A stretch of DNA of 11,342 nt from Alkanindiges sp. (GTDB lineage: Bacteria > Pseudomonadota > Gammaproteobacteria > Pseudomonadales > Moraxellaceae), in assembly GCA_030152125.1 (NCBI GenBank), contig JASLIR010000061.1, positions 1 to 11,342 on the forward strand, read 5' to 3'. The position numbers and the translations under genes were made by a program. Within the stretch, counting starts at the first letter, position 1. Every line of letters begins with the position of its first letter. The notes under the pieces were generated by a model that did not search any database, was not told the DNA's origin, and was given only the letters and a program-made list of their open reading frames with translations. Shown piece after piece: positions 6,574 through 11,342 of the stretch.

Positions 6574-9500
6574 ATGAATAAAACCTATCAGCTTATATGG
6601 AATGCAGTACAACAGGTATGGGTTGTTGCCAGCGAACTGGGGAAAGCCCGTAAAAAAACCAGAGCCGCCCCTGCACTTACTGCACTCATGGCCGGCATAT
6701 TATGCACTGGTACTTACGCCGCTGGTACCGCACCGCCGGCCCTGCCCACACTCAATAACATCGCTTTCGGCGCTGCCAGCCTCACGACTACAGCTGGCAG
6801 CCTGACAGTAGACCAGACCACTGATAAGCTGATTGCCAACTGGAATAGCTTCGATGTTGGTGTAAACGCCAAAGTAACCTTTAACCAGCCCAGCGGCAGT
6901 AGTATTGCCCTAAACCGTGTTGCAGGTACGGAACCAAGTAAAATTTTTGGGCAGATACAGGCCAATGGACAGCTCATTCTGGTGAATCCGGCCGGTACAA
7001 CATTTGGCAATACCGCACAGCTAAATGCAGCGTCTGTCATTGCCTCTACCCTAGATATCACTGATACCAACTTCCTCAGTAACAACTTGCAGTTTGACCG
7101 GGGTACAGCCACTGGCAGCATCAGTAATGAGGGCATCATACAGGCCAGTGGCGGTGATACCTATGTGTTTGCCAGCAATATCAGTAATAGCGGCACTATC
7201 CGCAGCAAAGATGGAAATATCAATCTTGCCAATGGTAATCGTCTGACTATCAACAATATGGCGGGTATCGCTGTCGTTAACCAGGTATCCAGTGTTGCCA
7301 GTGTTATCCGGAATAGCGGCCTTATCAATGGGGTCCGCCTGACCACCGGTAATAAAGGCAAGGTTTATATCAAAGGTGACCGCGCCCGTACTCATAGCAT
7401 CGTTGATCTGGCAGGGGAAGTAAGCTCTACCGGTAATTATATTAAAGGCCGGGTCATTCATGTGAGTGGCGCTACAGTAGTAAACGCCAGCACCAACCTC
7501 AACGCCATTCGTACGATTCACATCAATGATGCACTGTCTATTAATAGTAATAAACACCTGATCAGCCTGACCTATGATCACAATAGTCATGATGGCCTGT
7601 CCTTTGGCGACAATGGCAAAATAAGCATGCCCGGCAATGCCACCCGGTACCGCGATAACGGCACCTCTTACACCCTGATCAAAACACTCACCGAGTTACA
7701 GGCCATTGGCAGAAATCGTAGCGCACTGGCTGGGCACTATGCGCTTGCCATGGATATTGATGCCAGTAGCACTGCAAGTATTGGTTTTACCCCGATTGGC
7801 TCCAGCAAGGGGATTGCATTTAGTGGTGTACTGAATGGTCTCGGTAATAGCATCAATAGCCTGACTATCAACAAACCCAACAAGAATGAAGTGGGACTGA
7901 TTGGCTTTAACCAGTTTGGCAGTGTAAAAAACATAAGCCTGGCTAATATAGCAGTTAGCGGGCAAAACTATGTAGGCGGACTGATAGGCCGTAATGGTAC
8001 GGTTAACATCCTGAGCGGCGACAGCATCATTTCCGGCAACAGGGTATCCGGCAGCATTAGCGGCAAACAATTTGTAGGAGGTCTGGTGGGAGCCAATGCT
8101 GCCTATGGTACCAGTACCTCCACGATCACCAATAACAGCAGCGCTGCCAGCATTAGTGGCAACTACAATGTGGGTGGCCTGATTGGGGTGGCCGAAACTT
8201 CTCGACAGGGTACATTCAATCTGACTGGCAACCACGTACAGGGTACGACACAGGCTTCAGCCAGCATGGCAAATGAAGCTAATCTGGGAGGCTTGATTGG
8301 CAAGCTATTCAACCTTTCTGCTGGCACTAGCAGTATCCGCAATAACATTGTAAACGGCAATGTCACTTTGTCAGGAAGCGGCAAATGCATTGCTGGTGGT
8401 ATCGGGCAGATTTCTAATGATGATGCTACCCTTCGCATTGATAATAACCAGATCAATGGCAATGTTTCAGCCACTGCCAGTTCCAACCACATGGGTGGCC
8501 TGATCGGTATTTTATCCAACGACTCCAGCGATGCCCCAGCCAGCATCAGCAATAACCTTACAACAGGCGATGTCAGCGCTGGTTCTTATATTGGTGGCCT
8601 GATCGGGCTGTCGTATGGCAACGACCATACCACCGTGACCGGTAACAGGGCCAGGGGCAACGTATCAGGTCAGAACAATGTCGGTGGTTTGCTGGGTGAA
8701 AGTAACAATATCAACATCATACGCAGTAACCATGCCACTGGCGATATTCATGCCACTGGTAATGCTGGCGGGCTTATCGGGAATAATTTCGACTCCCCGG
8801 TTTCTGATAGCTACGCCACAGGCAATATCTTTGTCGCCCAGAGCGGCAATAATATTGGCGGGCTTGTGGGTCAAAACTACGGAGCTGCTGCAGCCATCAG
8901 CAAGAGTTATGCCTCCGGCAATATACAGGTTATTACAAATGCTGGTACCGCCTCATACGCGATAGGAGGGCTAGTGGGCAGTAACATCCAGGCCAGTATT
9001 CGCAACAGTTATGCAACTGGTAATGTAAATGCGGGCCCAGACTCCAGTGACGTAGGCGGCCTGGCTGGCCTTGTTACAACCGATCAGGCCATTACCAGCC
9101 TGGACAGCAATTTCGCGACAGGCAATGTATACGGTAACAGCAATATAGGCGGGCTGTATGGCAACATGTACAATTACAACAACGCAACGGTTCGGGTCAG
9201 CAACAGCTATAGCAAGGGAAATGTTACTGGCCGCCATACCAATGTAGGCGGGCTGGTTGGCAGCTATACCAATAGCAGCGGCAAGCTGTATTTAAGCAAT
9301 AGCTACGCCAGTGGCCAGCTTACTGGCAGTGACACGGCTTCCAGGGGGGGACTGATTGGATTTGCAGAGGATGGAGCCGGAATCAGCTACCTGAGTAACA
9401 GCTTCTGGAATAAATCTGTGACTGGCCTGGATGATGCCATTGGTTTTTCCGCCCTGAATCACAGCGTGACCAACCTGAAGGGACTAAGCACCGCACAAAC

Positions 9501-9603
9501 CTTGCAACAGGCCAGCTATACCGGCTGGGATATCAGCGACCAACCTGGAGGCAGTAGCGTGTGGTACATTCAGGAAGGTGTGTCTGCCCCGCAATTGCGA
9601 TAA
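6574..9603 (+). CDS. TpsA-type secreted haemagglutinin-domain protein with GLUG repeats
   Basis: Predicted 1009-residue exoprotein for the two-partner (type Vb) secretion route. Residues 1-24 (MNKTYQLIWNAVQQVWVVAS...) match the ESPR extended signal-peptide region. A hydrophobic core follows at about 33-48, with probable cleavage near A49/A50 (TYA-AG). Residues about 57-230 form the haemagglutination/TPS secretion domain, with NWNSFDVG (89-96), NRV (114-116) and NPAG (138-141, a variant of the usual NPNG). About 230-370 is beta-helical linker. About 371-430 (TLTELQAIG...NYALAMDIDAS-like, FSGVLNGLGNSINSLTI) is the segment that normally precedes GLUG repeats. About 441-929 is the GLUG array. It ends SFWNKSVTG...YIQEGVSAPQLR, a usual GLUG-domain end, so it looks complete and lacks the long C-terminal passenger of large haemagglutinins. 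The mature part has one cysteine (C604). The ATG at 6574 fits the ESPR; its ribosome binding site is weak. No TpsB transporter gene is present in the window. Adhesion or biofilm function is inferred. Confidence 0.88.
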   Translation: MNKTYQLIWNAVQQVWVVASELGKARKKTRAAPALTALMAGILCTGTYAAGTAPPALPTLNNIAFGAASLTTTAGSLTVDQTTDKLIANWNSFDVGVNAKVTFNQPSGSSIALNRVAGTEPSKIFGQIQANGQLILVNPAGTTFGNTAQLNAASVIASTLDITDTNFLSNNLQFDRGTATGSISNEGIIQASGGDTYVFASNISNSGTIRSKDGNINLANGNRLTINNMAGIAVVNQVSSVASVIRNSGLINGVRLTTGNKGKVYIKGDRARTHSIVDLAGEVSSTGNYIKGRVIHVSGATVVNASTNLNAIRTIHINDALSINSNKHLISLTYDHNSHDGLSFGDNGKISMPGNATRYRDNGTSYTLIKTLTELQAIGRNRSALAGHYALAMDIDASSTASIGFTPIGSSKGIAFSGVLNGLGNSINSLTINKPNKNEVGLIGFNQFGSVKNISLANIAVSGQNYVGGLIGRNGTVNILSGDSIISGNRVSGSISGKQFVGGLVGANAAYGTSTSTITNNSSAASISGNYNVGGLIGVAETSRQGTFNLTGNHVQGTTQASASMANEANLGGLIGKLFNLSAGTSSIRNNIVNGNVTLSGSGKCIAGGIGQISNDDATLRIDNNQINGNVSATASSNHMGGLIGILSNDSSDAPASISNNLTTGDVSAGSYIGGLIGLSYGNDHTTVTGNRARGNVSGQNNVGGLLGESNNINIIRSNHATGDIHATGNAGGLIGNNFDSPVSDSYATGNIFVAQSGNNIGGLVGQNYGAAAAISKSYASGNIQVITNAGTASYAIGGLVGSNIQASIRNSYATGNVNAGPDSSDVGGLAGLVTTDQAITSLDSNFATGNVYGNSNIGGLYGNMYNYNNATVRVSNSYSKGNVTGRHTNVGGLVGSYTNSSGKLYLSNSYASGQLTGSDTASRGGLIGFAEDGAGISYLSNSFWNKSVTGLDDAIGFSALNHSVTNLKGLSTAQTLQQASYTGWDISDQPGGSSVWYIQEGVSAPQLR
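7894..9360 (+). repeat. Array of about 16 GLUG repeats inside the exoprotein gene
   Basis: In-frame repeats of roughly 27-38 codons encode a recurring GGL(I/V)G core at residues 468, 502, 534, 572, 641, 674, 704, 732, 762, 798, 828, 859, 892 and 925, with outlying forms GLIG at 441 and GGIG at 608. Between cores, N-(S/N)-x-ATGN-(V/I) or similar Asn/Gly-rich strands recur. Variants are GGLLG (704), GGLAG (828) and GGLYG (859). The DNA is diverged between units and is not a near-identical tandem repeat, so recent slippage expansion is unlikely. Each unit is expected to make one rung or more of a right-handed beta-helix. Confidence 0.88.
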
Positions 9604-9674
9604 ATCCCCTAATGGCTGCAACATGGCCTCCTCTTGCTGGTCTGTTGCGGCCATCAAGCACCTACCCTTTATTG

Positions 9675-9704
9675 CTGTTTCCGGGCCTGCCAGCCCGGAA
9701 ACAG
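9675..9704. terminator. Perfect 12-bp hairpin after the exoprotein gene
   Basis: CTGTTTCCGGGC (9675-9686) pairs with GCCCGGAAACAG (9693-9704) around the 6-nt loop CTGCCA. It lies 71 nt after the TAA at 9601-9603, in the convergent space between the exoprotein gene and the arsenic operon. On the plus strand TCTTAC follows, without a true T tract, and on the minus strand none follows either. The stem is very stable, so a terminator or transcript-end protector serving the convergent genes is the likely role. Confidence 0.55.
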
Positions 9705-9834
9705 TCTTACAATATCTGTTTAAACAAGGCTACCCGCCCCTACTGTCTCACCCATACGGTATGGCACATCATACACCGACATAGGGTTAGCCCCTTCCAG
9801 CAAATAAAAATGCTTGTTGCTACTGGCCTGTCTG

Positions 9835-10512
9835 TCATCCAGCCAGCTTGTTTGCCTTCAACAACCAGCGAAACAATACAACGGCCAACAGCATGCCAGT
9901 TAGCTGCATCAGCATAAACATCGGCACATCGGCAGGTAGGATGCCAGCAAAAGTATTGGTGAGTGAACGCGCCAGTGTTACCGCCGGATTGGCAAACGAG
10001 GTAGATGCAGTAAACCAGTACGCCGCAGTAATATAGGCCGCTACCGCCGCCGGAGTGGTTTCCGGCCTAAAACGAGGGGTAGATAAAATCACCGCCAGCA
10101 GGCCAAAGGTAGCTACCAGTTCACTCCACCACTGCGGCATACCCGTGCGGGCATGTTCGGACAGGCTGATCAGGGGTAAATCGAACATGGCATGTGCTGC
10201 CAGCACCCCAGCCACCGCACCCGGCACCTGTACTGCAATATAGCTGATAGCCTCATTGATACGCAGACGGCCATGCAGCAATTCAGACAGCGTGACCACC
10301 GGGTTAAAATGTGCCCCGGAAATGCCACCAAACATTAAAATCAGCGCATACAACCCGGCACCGGTTGCCAGTGCATTAGCCAGCAGTGCCAGCGCCACAT
10401 TGCCACCCGATAATTTTTCAGCCATGATGCCAGAACCTACCACCACTGCCAGCAGAAAGGCAGTACCCAGAAACTCGGCCAGCAGGCGCCGACTCAACGT
10501 GAAACCCTGCAT
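9835..10512 (-). CDS. aqpS: AqpS-type aquaporin/glyceroporin (arsenite channel)
   Basis: Predicted 225-residue inner-membrane channel of the major intrinsic protein family. About six hydrophobic spans and two half-helices are visible. The first half-helix carries SGAHFNPV (NPV at 70-72 in place of NPA), the second SFANPAVTLAR (NPA at 175-177). The residue right after the second NPA is V, where most aquaporins have the pore-lining arginine. Loss of that arginine is the pattern of AqpS from the Sinorhizobium meliloti ars operon, which conducts arsenite. It lies directly after arsC, whose TGA stop overlaps this ATG by 1 nt (TGATG). GGGGAGG at 10517-10523 is spaced correctly for the ATG at 10512; a GTG at 10515 is in frame but too close to it. 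Arsenite efflux is inferred from gene context and channel residues. Confidence 0.88.
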   Translation of the reverse strand: MQGFTLSRRLLAEFLGTAFLLAVVVGSGIMAEKLSGGNVALALLANALATGAGLYALILMFGGISGAHFNPVVTLSELLHGRLRINEAISYIAVQVPGAVAGVLAAHAMFDLPLISLSEHARTGMPQWWSELVATFGLLAVILSTPRFRPETTPAAVAAYITAAYWFTASTSFANPAVTLARSLTNTFAGILPADVPMFMLMQLTGMLLAVVLFRWLLKANKLAG

Positions 10513-11009
10513 CACGCCTCCCCGGCAATGGCTTGCAGCTGCTGTTTTAAGTCTTCTTTAGATAACTGCTCAAACGGGATATCTACCAGTTGCTGCATCC
10601 GCGCACAAATGAGCTTGAATGTATGCGCAAATGCCGCACGCTTGGCAGGATCATCACCCTGTACATGCGATGGGTCTTCAAAGCCCCAGTGGATTTTTAG
10701 CGGGCTGCCAATCCACAGCGGGCATGCCTCCCCGGCTGCACTATCACATACGGTAATCACAATATCCATTTTCGGCGCGTCCGGCTGGCTAAACTCGTCC
10801 CAGCTTTTGCTGCGTGCCTGCGTAAGGTCATAGCCAATGCTTTGCGCCTGCTCAATGGCAAACGGGTTGACCTTGCCGGTGGGCTGACTGCCTGCGCTAT
10901 AGGCATGCCAGCGGCCTTTACCCAGCACATTAATTGCCGCTTCGCTCATGATGCTGCGCGCAGAGTTCCCGGTGCATAGCACCAGCACATTGTAAATTTT
11001 GTCACTCAT
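10512..11009 (-). CDS. arsC: Arsenate reductase ArsC, low-molecular-weight phosphatase type
   Basis: Predicted 165-residue cytosolic enzyme that reduces arsenate to arsenite, of the LMW protein tyrosine phosphatase fold. The P-loop is LCTGNSARS, with nucleophile C12 and R18. The ITVCDSAAGEACPLW stretch supplies C88 and C96, the likely disulfide-relay cysteines (C82/C89 in the plasmid pI258 enzyme; here one residue further apart). HWGFEDPS supplies the probable general acid D112. Three cysteines so placed favour arsenate reduction over plain phosphatase activity. The start is the ATG at 11009, preceded by a GGGGAAAA purine-rich site; a TTG at 11021 is in frame but would cover that site. It is 48 nt downstream of arsH and overlaps aqpS by 1 nt. 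Whether thioredoxin or glutaredoxin recycles it cannot be told from sequence. Confidence 0.93.
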   Translation of the reverse strand: MSDKIYNVLVLCTGNSARSIMSEAAINVLGKGRWHAYSAGSQPTGKVNPFAIEQAQSIGYDLTQARSKSWDEFSQPDAPKMDIVITVCDSAAGEACPLWIGSPLKIHWGFEDPSHVQGDDPAKRAAFAHTFKLICARMQQLVDIPFEQLSKEDLKQQLQAIAGEA

Positions 11010-11057
11010 GCTTTTCCCCAATGGCTACCAGTTACTTACTGACGTCTAAAAAAATGT

Positions 11058-11342
11058 CTAAATACTTGTTTGATTAACACGCTGCGACAATGCCTCAGCA
11101 GACTCCTTGCGTTCCGAGTAACGATTCACCAGATAATCGCTACGCCCCCTTAGCAGCAAGGTAAACTTGACCAGCTCTTCCATCACATCCACCACGCGGT
11201 CATAGTAAGCCGAGGGCTTCATGCGGCCTTCTTCGTCAAACTCCAGAAAGGCCTTGGCCACCGAAGACTGATTGGGAATAGTAAACATGCGCATCCAGCG
11301 CCCTAAAATGCGCAACTGGTTTACTGCATTAAATGACTGCGA
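11058..11342 (-). CDS. arsH: ArsH, C-terminal part (cut by window edge)
   Basis: The last 94 residues of a protein matching ArsH, an NADPH-dependent FMN reductase of the flavodoxin-like fold that in characterised members oxidises trivalent organoarsenicals. The visible part runs [25 protein letters not shown]... (first 20 residues and onward), then a [23 protein letters not shown] stretch, then [14 protein letters not shown] and the end VNQTSI. The [24 protein letters not shown] and RMKPS-YYDRVVD patterns are characteristic of ArsH C termini. The frame continues without a stop to the window edge, so the N-terminal 60 percent lies outside; a TTG at 11315 inside this frame is not the start. It is upstream of arsC on the same strand, with a 48-nt gap. 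Confidence 0.92.
   Translation of the reverse strand, partial: SQSFNAVNQLRILGRWMRMFTIPNQSSVAKAFLEFDEEGRMKPSAYYDRVVDVMEELVKFTLLLRGRSDYLVNRYSERKESAEALSQRVNQTSI

Noticed and set aside
7372..7383. KGD tripeptide (residues 267-269) as an integrin-binding motif in the exoprotein
   Set aside because: A three-residue match in a beta-helical linker is too common to carry weight.
7051..9237. Several minus-strand open frames of 60-180 codons opposite the exoprotein gene
   Set aside because: They are antisense shadows of the repetitive Asn/Gly-rich coding sequence, without ribosome binding sites or family resemblance.
7894..9360. CRISPR array
   Set aside because: The periodicity is protein-level GLUG repetition with diverged DNA; there are no identical direct repeats with unique spacers.

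Overview
The window reads as a chromosomal accessory stretch of a Gram-negative proteobacterium, most likely a betaproteobacterium (Methylophilaceae or Neisseriales-like). Three things point there: a type V secretion exoprotein with an ESPR-type extended signal peptide, moderate base composition with AT-rich intergenic regions, and the gene families present. The taxonomic placement is an inference from family resemblance, not from a marker gene.

Layout. Positions 1-302 hold no gene but contain three strong hairpins that look like stacked terminators. Positions 303-3396 hold three minus-strand oxidoreductases. In transcription order they are an LLM-class FMN-dependent monooxygenase (NtaA/SnaA/SoxA type), a nitroreductase-family flavoprotein whose ribosome binding site sits on the stop codon of the monooxygenase gene, and, 75 nt downstream, a Tas-like NADP(H) aldo/keto reductase. 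Positions 3397-3773 are non-coding. Positions 3774-6076 hold a minus-strand chromate operon, chrB-chrA, joined by a 4-nt ATGA overlap, with an 18-bp palindrome just upstream of chrB. Positions 6077-6573 are a non-coding divergent region. Positions 6574-9603 carry the only plus-strand gene, a 1009-residue secreted haemagglutinin-type TpsA protein with about 16 GLUG repeats, followed by a perfect 12-bp hairpin. Positions 9835-11342 hold a minus-strand arsenic operon: arsH (5' part cut by the window edge), an LMW-phosphatase-type arsC, and an AqpS-type aquaglyceroporin.

Function. Two oxyanion-resistance modules bracket a surface/secreted adhesin-like gene: chromate efflux and its regulator on one side, arsenate reduction with arsenite export by channel and ArsH on the other. 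In the arsenic module ArsC would reduce arsenate to arsenite and AqpS would let arsenite leave down its gradient, as in the Sinorhizobium meliloti pathway. ArsH is known in that family as an FMN reductase that oxidises trivalent organoarsenicals. The flavin monooxygenase/nitroreductase pair may form a two-component scavenging system for an organic sulfur or nitrogen compound, but the substrate cannot be read from sequence.

Nothing here is clearly a new defence or mobile system. The points most worth checking are the partnerless TpsA/GLUG protein, the missing selectivity-filter arginine in the aquaporin (as expected for AqpS), the monooxygenase/nitroreductase pairing, and the chrB-proximal palindrome.
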